DNA of 64,000 bases from Asterochloris sp. CNOR1 (taxonomy: Eukaryota > Chlorophyta > Trebouxiophyceae > Trebouxiales > Trebouxiaceae). Under the pieces are notes generated by a model that made no database searches, was not told the origin of the DNA, and worked only from the letters and a program-made list of their open reading frames with translations. The stretch covers positions 124,001 to 188,000 of the forward strand of contig OZ017749.1 in NCBI GenBank assembly GCA_963969365.1, written 5' to 3'. Position 1 is the stretch's first letter, and the number at the start of each line of letters is the position of its first letter. The position numbers were made by a program, and so were the translations under genes. Shown piece after piece: positions 43,201 through 55,200 of the stretch.

Positions 43201-46200
43201 GACACTGGGCAGGCAGCTTTGCCTGTCAGGTCTCGGGAGGCACCTGCTGCATGTGGCTTGTGAGGAGCAAAATGCATGCACCAGATGATGTCAGGGGAAA
43301 GTGCTCGAAGGGCTGGAGTCCTAACGGCCACCACGTGAGCATCATGGTGCTCACTGAGCATGTTTCACAACTCTATGAGCCATGGCATGGCTGATGCCCC
43401 CCTGAAAGCCAGACCCACATATCAAAGGAGCCTGTGCACACCAAGCAGCCTCCCCTTCCCATCTGCTTCATGTCATGGCCCCCGCCCCTCCCCTGTGAGC
43501 TTTGTTTACTGAAGCTTGTCACCCTGCAGGCTCGTTTGCTGGGGAGTTCCCACGCCAGTCTCTTGATCAGTACATGTGCCCTCAAAACAAATACAGTAAG
43601 TACGTCTGCCTTTTCACGTTGCAGGCCCGCCTGCTGGGGGAGTTCCATGTGGGCGCCATCACAGGGGCTGCTGGCCTCTGGGATGGGCAGCGGATAGCCA
43701 CCTGCAGCGACGACGGGTCCCTGCGTGTTTGGAGCACAGCCCTGTCCCGCTGCATAGCGCGGCGGACCTTCTCCTCTGCTCAAACGTGGGTGCTGTGGAA
43801 CCCCTCCCTCTCTTTGCAGAGCAATGCAGCGCAGTCTGAGCAAGGCTGCCGCACTGTCTGCTTCTGCGGAGCACTGCAATGCAGTGCAATGTGTAAGTAT
43901 GCGTTTTCTCCAGGCAATGCAGTCAGCTCCAAGCTGCTCAGCTGGTACTGCTCTCCCTAGTGTCCTGGCCGCTGCGGCTATACTGCCAGGAGTGACTCAA
44001 CGCAGTGGGGCTCTGTTGCACAACAGAGCACTGTTTGGTGTTCTTGCTGCCTGCCAGTGTGGCCCAATGCCATGGGCTCCAGCCCGAACTCATGGCTGGT
44101 GGCACTGTGTGAGACTTGAGTGCTGCACAGGTGTCAATTGTACACTGAACAAGGCTTTGATGATCAGTGTTGCCCTGACTGCAGGGTGCTAGCGGCCAGC
44201 CTCCACTCGCGACTGGTGGCGCTGGGGTCTGAAACCGGAGTGCTACGGCTGGTGGATGCCAGCACAGAGGGCCTCCCAGTGGTGGCACGGGCGCGCCTGC
44301 ACAGCTGCAGCCTCCAGACCATCTGCTTCAGCCCTGATGGGGCCTGGCTGGCCACCTGGGCTGCTGACAGACGGTGAGACCAGAGCATGGACTGCCGGGT
44401 CTTAGATGTAGGGGGCCCGGCTGGCCAGTTGGGCTGCTGACAGTCGGTGAGACCAGAGCATGGATGCACTGCCGGCTTGAGATGTACCATGAGAGCATGG
44501 AGGAGCTGATATGCCCGGCATGGGCTGTACATGAGCTTGCTGCAGCAGCGCACACAGTCTCGAGCCTAGTCAGCCAGTACCCTACCGCGTAAAGCAGGCT
44601 GGTGCCTACATAAAACGCTGCACCACTAGAACCTCTCATAGCACTGCCATCTGTCTGTCTCTCTGTGACATGTCTTGGTTCGAGTGATCTGTAACGCCTC
44701 TGTGACCTGTGCCTGCAGGCTGTGGCTGGTGGCAGTGAGCAGTGGGGCTCCCGAGATCAAGGGGTTCCTGGAGCTGCCAGCAAGGGCAGTCACAGCTATG
44801 GTCTGGGTGTCAGACGCTCGGCTGCGCAGTCCACTTGTGCTGACTACAGCAGATGCTGAGCTGATTGCAGTCACACCAGATCTCAAGGTGGCAGCAGGTG
44901 AGCCAGTTGAATGCAAGCTGGGTTCATACAAATCAGTTGCTGGACAGCCAAGTCAGCAAGCAGCCTGTGTGTAAATTATTCTCAGACTAGCAAGGTTATC
45001 TGGCAAAGCTAGCAGAGCTCCCAAGCCTATGCTCAATTGATCTGAGTGAGCAGCAGTGCATGCTCCACAACGTCCTCAGCCCCGCTGAGGTGCAAATGCA
45101 GTCCCAGCATGCTGCTACAGCTTGGCTTGCAGCATCTCAAGTTGACTATTCACATTTTGCTGCCTGTTGCCTGCAGGGCCTGGCAAGAAGCTGCCAGCTG
45201 GCGCCTTCACCATCCGCGTGGCTCGCCTACAGGCAGCGCTGTCCAGCTTGACCTGCACCATCAACCCCGCAGGCTGTGGGGTGGTGGCGGGGTGCGCCAC
45301 AGACCGGGCGCTGCGGCAGTATGTGCTGCCTCCAGAGTCGGGGTGGGGCGGCTCCAAGGCCAACTGCCTGAGGCCCTGCAGCCAGAGCTCGGTGAGTCCT
45401 GCTGGTACCTGCCCACATGCTGTGCTGGTGGCTTGCTCTTGCCCAGCAAGGCGCCTGTTGCTGAGCGTTGGTGCTCAAAATTAAGCCGGCAGGGTAGACC
45501 TACCCGGGTGCCTGCCCAGTGAGCTGGGGAAGCACAGCATTTTTGGAAAAAATGTCCTGGTTACACCATAGTCAGCCCAATCTTCAGCTGTTAGCCATAT
45601 TTGGTAATTTGCATTGCAGAGTATGCCACACCTTCTGCAGCGCTGGCCATGGCAATCAGCGGCTGCAAAATCATGAGCTTACTGATCCAACGCAGCGGCA
45701 GCACTCTTTCCTGCAGAGCCACGTGCTGTGCCCTGTTCCCGTGCAGGGCTCTGCAGCGTTCACCGGGTTTGCAAGGTTCTCGCCCAATGGTGCCCTGATG
45801 GCCTCTGGGGGCCAGGACGGGGCGGTCGCTCTGCGACCTGGCCCTAGCATGGACGCTGCAGCAAGGCAGGTGCCAGTGCACGACGGTGGGGAAGGTGAGC
45901 TAGCTGTGCCTGTGAGTGCAATGATTCTGCAACTGTCTTTCTGGAGGTGTTTCAGGGGGTGCTTTGTCAAGAGGTGCAGAGCATAGTCTGCGTGTCTGTT
46001 TGCTGCTGACATAGGTTGCGTGTCTGTTGGCAACTGACACTGCAATTGCCCTGGGAGCTCCAGATACTCTGAGCCTGAGGCAAGACAGCAGGCCGCCTGC
46101 TCACCACGTATTGCTTAGCATGTCCAGGTTACTTGCATTCCATGCAGTAGCAGCCCCTTTAAGCTTTCCAGTATCCCACCTGAGGCGCAAGAGAAGGCTG

Positions 46201-49200
46201 CCACATTTCTTCTGCCAGCAGCCTGTACTTTGCTGCAGGCGGGGCCACCTGCGCGGCCTTCAGCGCAGCAGCTGCCTGCCTGCTCACCGGAGGGGCCGAC
46301 ATGGCTGTCTTCCTGCACAAAGTGCATGACCCCAGCCAGGCGTCGGTCTGTCCTCTGCCGCCAGAGCCTGTGGCGCCGGCCACTGGCGTGGATGCTGATG
46401 CCCTGGACGACGAGGGGGAGCCCTGCGTGGTAAGTGTCACTCTGAGGCCCATCCTCGCTTCTCTCATGTCTAAGGCGGGGCCTCACAGGCTGTCTCAGGC
46501 AGCGCATCTGCAGGCGGCATCAGGACAACCCCTGACTGCATCTTGACAATGCCATGTGGGGCGTGTCTGGCCTGATGTGTAGATAGACTTTCAGTACTGT
46601 CTGGCTGCCACCCGTGTGCCTGCACCACTGCCCCTCTTGATTCAGGGCTGACCTCACAACTGACTGTTTTCAGTAGGGCCTCAAAGCAATTGGCAAGACC
46701 GCATGTGCTGCTTGTCAACCCTTCAATTGCCGTGCTCCGGCTCAAGCCCATTGGCATGTCAACCTCCCTCGCCACCCCGATGCAAATCTTTGGATCCGTG
46801 GCTTGCCGGCACTCAGATTCACCAGCTGCTCCTTGAGTTGGCACGACCAAGATCACGCCAGCACCAAGGTACCCTTCGTGACATCCCCCTCCCCCATACT
46901 GCCTGCAGGATCTGGCCCACACTAGCACCAAGGAGCACCAGCTGTCCCCAGAGGCTCTGCAGCATCACAAGCGTCTTCACGCCGCGCTGGCCGACCTGCG
47001 AGGGCAGGTGCACCAGCTGGGGCGCCAGAACAAGGCTGCACCGCAGCTGGAGAGGCTGTCTGCAGAGGACCTGGTGGTGGATGTCCGCCTTCGGACCAGG
47101 CTCAGGGAGGCAGCGGCCCAGAGCATCAAGAATTTGCAGGTGGGCCAGGCTCAGGGAGTTACAGGGGGCTAGGCTGAGCGAGGTTGCAGGTGGGCCAGGC
47201 TCAGGGAGGCAGCAGCTTGGGACACCAAAAAATTGCAGGTGGGCCAGGCTCAGGGATTTGCAGGTGGGCCAGGCACACAGAAGGTACAGGTGGGCCAGGC
47301 TCAGGGAGGCAGTGGTGTAGAGATCAATCAGAGAAGAAAGGCAAGAAGTTGCAGGTGGGAAGCTGCACTGAGCAGGGCCAGCAGGCGCCGTAGCGTCAGA
47401 TCACAGGCCGAATGCCTGGTCTGATGTGGCTGCCAGCTCACAGAGCTCAAGGTGGCACCCTAGGGCTTGAGGCAGGCGAGAAGGCGAGGCTCAAGGTGGC
47501 CCCCTAAGGCATGAAGCAGGATGGAAGGGCAGGTTGCTTGTTAAGCTCCTTCAAGATGCAGGATTGACTCATTGCCTAAGTCTCGAGTGCTGTGCATGGC
47601 CATGACGGTCTCGATGAGGGCAGCCGCTGCGCAGGGCTTCAGACAGCTGTAGGAGTGATCTTGGTGCCAGCTTGTTGTCCTGTGGCTACGGGTTTGTGTC
47701 GCCGCAATGTGAGTGGTATAGTGCTGAAGAGGCTGGTTGAAAGTCGCCACAGCACCAGGCTGGAGGAGGCAGCCGCCCAGTTCGTGAAACTGCTCCAGGT
47801 GGGTCCATGTGACTAGAGTGTCGTTGTGTGGGAGATCCTGCACCCGCTGTGAATGAAGGTTTTGCATGAGACACTGGACGCCAGGCTGAAGGCATACCTG
47901 CACCAGGGAGCAAGTCATGCCTGGGCATCTGCAGTTTCAGTGGCACCGCTCAAGGAAGCCTGCACAGAGATGGGGAATGAGGCAGCAAGTAATGTCCAGG
48001 CATGTGCAGTTCATGTGACACCACTTCAGAAAGCCTGTCGAGAGACAGGGCAGCACTGTTCGGGACGCTCCTCAGTGACAGCTTGACGGCACCATTGAGG
48101 TCTTGGGAAATGATGCCATTGACCTCTTAGACATTGCCTCAGCAGTCAAGTGTTGCCTACAGGCCCAGATGAAAGAGAGGAACCAGCAGCTGGACCAGGC
48201 CAGGGCGCAGATCAAGGCAGAGTGCTGGGAAAGCATGGAGGTGCACCATGAGACCGTCAGCGCTCTGAAGGCGCCGGTCAAGGTGAGGCCAGCCTGGTGC
48301 TGAGCCTGTGTCTGGGAATGCAGGGGGTGGGACCAGCACCTGTGTGGGGGGCAACCATATCTGGTGGGGCAGTCTCTGCGTCCAGCTACAGACAGCCCTG
48401 CCTGAAATGCGCCACAACCTTTAGTGTGGCAATGCGAGCGTGGGGCTGGCGACTGTGTGGGGACCGCATAGTATCTGACGGGATGGCCTCTGTCCCCTGT
48501 CAATGAGCCCAACCTGTTGAGGGCCACTGCAAGACCATCAGGGGACTGGAGGCGCCGCTCCAGGTGAGGTAAACCAGGTGCAGGGCCTGTGGCGCAACAC
48601 AGCCATGGGCAGGCAATATCCTCAAAGAGTCAGTGGCAGTGTGAACGACCTTGCCCTGCATTCTGGAAGGAAAGGGGCTGACTGGCAAAAAGCCACACAA
48701 GATCGTCCACCCTTTGGATGCGCTGCAAGTGAGGTGAAATAAGGTGCCCGGGCCTTGCAGGCAATGCAGGTTACGCCAGCACGACCAGCAGCAACAATCT
48801 AGCGGCAAAGCTGGCACTTATTCTCTTCTTTCACATGGTGCCTGTGATGCAAAGTTCACGTGCATTGGGGCTGTCACATCAAATGGGGCAGTGCCTGCAG
48901 GTCGCCAACTTTCCTTTATCCAAGCAGACGTCGGCCCAGCAGCAGTATCAGAAGCTGATGATGCTGCGGCAGGTGGAGCTCAGAGAGCAGGCACACTTTC
49001 GCGAGCAGGTGGGAGGCTCCTGACTAAAAGAGGCTGTGCCCTTTGCAGTGCAAGGCAGGTCATGGCGCCCACGCCGTGACCGTCATGTGTTCAGTGTTGC
49101 CTGAGCAGCTCGAGTCAGCCCTGTGCTGCCCCTAGAGCAGGCATGCAGTTCTCTTCTCTTTTGGGAGCAAGCCTGCTTCGGCAGGCCTGTCTGAAGCCTG

Positions 49201-52200
49201 ATCTGGTGTGGGGCTATACCCACCTTCAGCCCGTGCAGCGGGGCTGGCATCTTCCCAGACAGGTGTGTGCAGTGCTGCATTTCCGCCTCTACAGCAGCGA
49301 TGCCGCCCTCATGATACTGGTCATGACACTGTTGCATGAAGTCAGCCAGCCCTGCTCTGCAGCAGGCTGACATGCATCGCGTGGCTTGTGGCGGCCATGT
49401 CGTCACCTAAACATTCGGCGTGCAGTCCTCTCAAGGGTCGCAAGATGCGCTGCAGGCAGCAGGGGAGAAAGCACTGGCGCGAGGCCAGAGCGTGGCAGAG
49501 TCACGGCCTGCCACAGCGCCGTCAGCGGCAGCAGGGGGCCCCTCTCCAAGCAGGCCAGAAAAGGTGGTCATCCAGGCTCCCACCTCAGCAGGTGGGTTTG
49601 ACGGGCATTCACAGCTGTGGGTCCGGTGGGTGTGTACAGCTGTGGGCTTGGTGGGCATACACAGCTGTCAGCTGCCTTTGAATTTGCATGCCAGGCTGTG
49701 CAGGGTGCTTGCTGGTATCACTGACACGCTGAGTCTGGGTTGCCAAGGAGAGTTGTAAAAGCAACCACTGAGTCCACAAATTGAGAAGTTGCTTGCCTGG
49801 AAGACGTCATTTGGGTAGTGCAGCGGCCTCCCCCAGCGCCCTGACATTGTGAGCCCTAGATCAAGCAGGCTCGCCCCCCCTGACGTTGAGCGTGCTGGCC
49901 CTCTTGCAGACGACCACAACAGCAGACGCAAGCTGCTGACCCTGGGCAGCCGCCATGAGATGACCTGGAGGTTAGCTTATGAACCACAGGACCGGGGCCC
50001 GCGCGGACGTCGTGTGTGGCAGATGGCGATGCGCCAGCAGCAGCTGCGCAAGGTCAAGGTGCGCAGCAGGGCTGCCTTGTTGCACGTGTCTGCATGCGCA
50101 GGCCACTGTTGAGCAGCAGTCGCGGCACATCCAGATCAGTGGCTGGGCTGACCAGCCGGGGGCAGCCCTGGAGCCTGCAACCTGACAGAGGTTGAGCTCT
50201 TGCAGGCAGTGTGCTGCAGATCGACATGCACCAGCACCAGCCGTGCAAAGTGAAGACTGTGGTCTGCCTGGGGTGGCCAGCCCAGGTGTCCGCCAGCTGT
50301 GATGTGTGGCACTGGCACGCCCCCTGAGGGCGCTTTGCGCTGCAGATTCCCTGTGCCGGAAGCCTGTCAGCACTGTGAAGGTGCATGGCTGGCCAATGCT
50401 CTGTGTCTGGTGTTGGGGTGAGGCAGCTGTCAGCACACTGAGACACTGCCCAGGGACAGCATGTTGCAGCCCTGCTCCAGGCTGTTAGCCTGGCAATCAC
50501 AGCAACCTGCCTAGGTTGTGCGCCGTGCACAAAATTTCCACAAAGGACGTCCGAAGCGTCAAGGCGCTGTGCTGACGTGCTCAGTACTGCATGATGCTGC
50601 TGAGAGGGGTAAAGACTTGTCTGCAAGACAAAGACTTTCAGGGGGCCTCTGCCCTGCAAGCTGCTCACTATGCCCTACAGGGGGTTGTCTAAGTGCACAG
50701 CATGCACGCCCTACAGAAGCTTACAAGTCAGGACCTCTAGCAGGTCAGTGCACTCCTCGAAGAGCATCGCTTCATGGCCTTGCACAGAGTGACGACCTGG
50801 AGTGAGCACCTAGCAATTCAGCAAGGTCTGCGCGCTGCAGGAGGACTTCAACCAGGAGTTCCAGCGCATCAAGGCGTTGCGCAGGGCAGAGGTGGACCGC
50901 CTGGCGGAGGCGGGGGCCCGCATGACAGAGATCAATGCAGAGAGGACCAGGCTGGGAGTCCCCATCCGGCCAGAGGACCTGGCTGGCACCGATCCCATTG
51001 CCTCTGACACAGACCACGAGGCTGTCCTCGAAGTTCAGGTATGCTCCATTCTGCAACCAGCTGTCTTTCGTGGGTTGGGGACACAATCGCTGTTTGAAGC
51101 CTTTGCTTCCTTGCTTTGCACAGAGGCACTGCTTCCGTAAGAAGTACGTGCGAGGCCAGTTGGAGCTGTTTCGCTGCTCGCCATTGACCTGTCCGCCATG
51201 ACAGCAGCCGGCTGGTATTACGTGCATGAGAGCCAGTGGCGCCACTGGGATCTCTGCAGAGCCACGCATGGAGTCACCATTGGCTGGAGGATCTGGCTGG
51301 CATCGGCCCCGTTTCCTCTGACAAGGACCACGAGGCTGTCTCCGACGTGCGCTCGAAGTGTGACGATCTATATGTGCAGAGCCAGGCTCCAAGGCCAGCC
51401 AAGTCATTGATGTCCTGCAGGGAGCCAGACAGCTGGCAGATGGATGGCCCCCCGCTTGCATGCCAGAACGGTGTTGGCCGCCGGCCAGGGTGCTCCCAGA
51501 CCAGGAAGAGCAAGCAGAGGCAGAGGGGCGACAGCACCCATCAACTCTCCAAGGCTGCAACTGCTGAAAGATGGCACCTTCCTACCAACTGCTGATCCCT
51601 TTTGCCGCCTGCAGGATGGCGAGGTGTCTGCCACCCGCTGGGTGCCCCCAGACCAGAGGGAGCGAGAGGAGGCAGAGCGGGCAGCCGAAGAGGCTCGCCG
51701 GCAGGAGGCAGCTGCTGGCAACATCGTGGAGCGAGCTCTGCAGCAGATGATGCACGGCACGCTGGCAGCTACTGCGGCTGCAGCTGTGGCCAAGGAGCTG
51801 GAGAAGCCAGAGTGGATGGCTGGGGACCCTGCGGCATTCACAGCGGAGCAGATTGCTGCAGTGAGCAGGGTTCGCTGGTGTGCCGGGTGTGCATTGCTGA
51901 CGGAGCCCATTGCGTCTGCTGTGGAGAAGATTGCTGCAGGTAAGGTGTCTGGGTTGCAGGGCACGCTGGCAGCCAAGGCAGCTGCAGCTGTTGCCAAGAA
52001 GCTGGAGTGGTAGGGGTACGAACACTGAACCCTTTGCTACACAGTGTATTACCTTTGTGACCAGCATTGCTGTGCATGCCGCTTTTGGGTGTGTCGAGGG
52101 AAAGGTCAGAGATGCTGGGGTGCTGGCGGGAAGCCTCAGTGCTGGGCCTAAGCTCAGCTACCTTCCCTGTACGGCAGATGGATGTGATATACAGGATGCA

Positions 52201-55200
52201 ACACTTTGCATCTGGGGGGTGTCCAGTACAAGCACGCAGCTGATAAATGCAGCAGGTAGACATTGATCCAACTGCCGTCACCCTCTCAGAGAGGAGAGCT
52301 TCAAGCAGCAGCACTGCATTTGCTGACACTCTTTGAGCAGGTCGGGCCTACAGCCAGACAAGACACACTGACTTTGCTGTCTGTGGCTTTATTGATGCCT
52401 GCAGGTGAGCTTTCGTGACGCCTACGCCTGAGCTCTGCAGGCGCTGCTCTTTGAGGTGCTGCTTAGTGCTGTACTGCTGCCCATAGGTGAAGGCTTTTGA
52501 AGAGAAGGTGAAGGCTCTGTCCGAGGCCAAGGCCAAGGCCTTGACAGCGCTGGACGCTGAGATGAAGAGCCTGCGCGCCACACAGGAGGAGATCATGCAT
52601 AAATTTGATGAGGCTGTGCAGGCTCTACAGCCGGTGGGTGGCTCTGCTTTGAACAAGTCTTGGGATGCGGCCTGGGCCATGGTGGTATGAGGGCTTTCTG
52701 CAACATGGAAGACTCGACATACTGCATGAGAGAATAAGCAAATCAAAGTTGAGGGAGTCGGAGCAGCCCATGAACGTGCTGCAGCTGGTGAGTGGCTTGG
52801 CTCAGAGAAAGTTGTGGAGGGAGAGCCCTGCTGAGAACCACTGTGCAGGCAGACTGTGGCAGGGCCTGTTTCCGCGTGCCTGACAGCAGCAAAGCCATGT
52901 GAGCGCAGATAGCATTCTTTCTGCACGTGCGCATGACAGCCGAGCTGGAATCGGCCAAGGTGCGTCTTCATGTCTATACACTGTGCAGTTCATGTCCAAG
53001 CTGTTGTGCAGATGCGCGCAGCAGCCCAGCTGCAGATTGCGCAATGTGAGATGGCAGTGATGCGCCTGGCAGCCTCCATCGCAGTCCTGGACGAGCACAG
53101 CGACGCTGCGGAGGGTCGGCTTGCGGCCGCCACAGCTGGGGCTGCAGCTGCAGCAGAAGCCCAGGAGGTCCATGTGCAGGAAGTGCAGCAGGAGCTGCAG
53201 CGCCTGCAGGAGCAGCTTGCAGCGGTGCAGCAGGTGAGCCAGAAAGAACAAGGGAACTGGTGGCCCGTCAGATCAGGAAGGTGTTGTTGACGCCTGCGAA
53301 TGGCAGCTGCCTCCGCAGCTGGCCACAGTGCAGCCAGTCAGCCATGCCTGCTTCAGCAACAAGCTGGCCTGGGACATGAGGCTGGGAGGCGCTGATGCAG
53401 GGATGTGGAACCAGGTGAAGCTCGAGGCTGCTGTGAAGACTCAGGAGGCCACCTTGCGGGCTGAGCAGCGGGGGGAGTCGCAGCACCTGCAGGAGCAGTA
53501 GCCTGCACTTCAGCAGTTGGGTCTCCTCCGTCAGGGTCATGGAAGCGGATATCTGCAGCTGCAGGCGTGTCTTGCCTGCTGAAATCATGCTTTAAGTCAA
53601 AGGCTAGCAGAAGGGGGTGCAACACCTGCAGGAGCATCAGGCAGTCTGCACATGCTCTTGGGTTGAGGCCTGGTCATGTTGTCATGAAAATCGCTCACAG
53701 GAGCAGGCACCTGCAAGACAGTAGTGCCATCTGCACAGTAACGATGCAGTGCACCTCACCTGGTGCTGCAACTTGGATGCATGCTACTGCTGATCTTTGC
53801 ACAAGCATCTACTTCTGGGTCAAGGTGATCAGGTTGACTCAGCCGCGGAACATGCTTGGTGCATGAAGCAGTCAACAGTGTATGCAACATTTCCCCTGCG
53901 TGGACCGGGCCTGTAGGCTGACTGAGTTCTGGGTGCTGCATGGCTCTAGTCAACAGGTGGTCATGCTGATAGTTGTCCTGAGATCATTGCTGCTGGTTGA
54001 CGCCTTTGCAAAACAAAAGACAATGCGTTGGTGTGCTAGGCGCTGGGAGGCGAGCAGATCTACCTTCATGTTTTACTTTGAGTGCTGTGCAAACTCCTCT
54101 GCAGGATGACCGTGCCCTGGACCGCACCTGGCGCAAGGAGGCTGGAGAAGCTGGGCGCAACTTTGCAGGTCCGCTCTATCAGCTCTTCAGGCGAAGGCGT
54201 GGCAGGTGCGCGCCTGTGACTTGATGGGTAGAACAATTTCCCTTACAGATCCGGCTGGAGCAGCTTCACTGGCTGTTTGCCAGCAGTGCGGCCATGATGC
54301 CGGTGGGCACCAGGCAACACCGGGTCTGCCCATTCCTGACACACCTGCCTGTCTCATAAGCCCTCATGCTCAAGGTCAGTGTCAGGCATGCCTGCTGTGC
54401 TGGCTGCCTAGGCAATGAGTAGACACATGTCTCGCTGGGCTGCTCAGAATAGCATGTAGTGGCAACCTGCACTGCAACAGGAAGTCTGTCCTGCCATTCC
54501 GTTCAAGTCCATCCTAAACACTGTTTTGAGGTTTCGGGAAGGAGGTAATGAACTGACCAAGGTACATTCCTACCTTGGTATATCCCTGGGAGGTGATTGT
54601 ATGACTGGAATGCAGGCGTGTAGACGGAAGCCCAGCAGGGTGTCCTGCAGCAGCTCCCATGTGCCCCATGCATGTGCTTCATGCCAAGACGCCACTACAG
54701 CACCAAGCTTCTTCTGCTGCAAGGCTGAAAGCTCTCGCTGTGCTGAGATGGGGGCAGCCTGCTCTAGCAGTCAAGCAGTACTCTACAGAAAGAGAGCGCA
54801 GTGCTTCAATGCTGCTGGAGCAGACCATCTGCAGCGTCAGGGAGGCAGCACGTTACGATATGACGCTGGACACCCAACAGGGTGGCACCTGCAGCGTTTT
54901 GGTTCAGGTTTTAGAGTCCAGGGAGTGTCCTGCAGAGACGACAGTGCCTCGCGGCGGGAACCTGGGTCAGGCCAGGCACCAGACCCGCAGCAGGAACGGC
55001 AGGGGCCCGCCTCAGCAGAGCCGCTGCCACCAGCACCGGACGCAGAGGGCAGCTCAGCTGAGGATGTGCTGGACCCCACAAGGGACCGCCCCGAGGGTCT
55101 GGATGAGGTCTGGTGGCAGCGCCTGCTGCAGGTGAGTCAGTGGTGTCTTCACCGCTGTCTCATGGCTGAGTGCCATGTTCAGGCAATGGCCCAGCCTGCA

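Noticed and set aside
45540-45562. A small hairpin-like GCATTTTTGGAAAAAATG
   Set aside because: Too short and A/T-simple to distinguish from chance inside an intron.
52348-52971. A 207-codon minus-strand frame
   Set aside because: It lies antisense to CFAP exon 52487-52633, which is coiled coil and in phase; no independent support.
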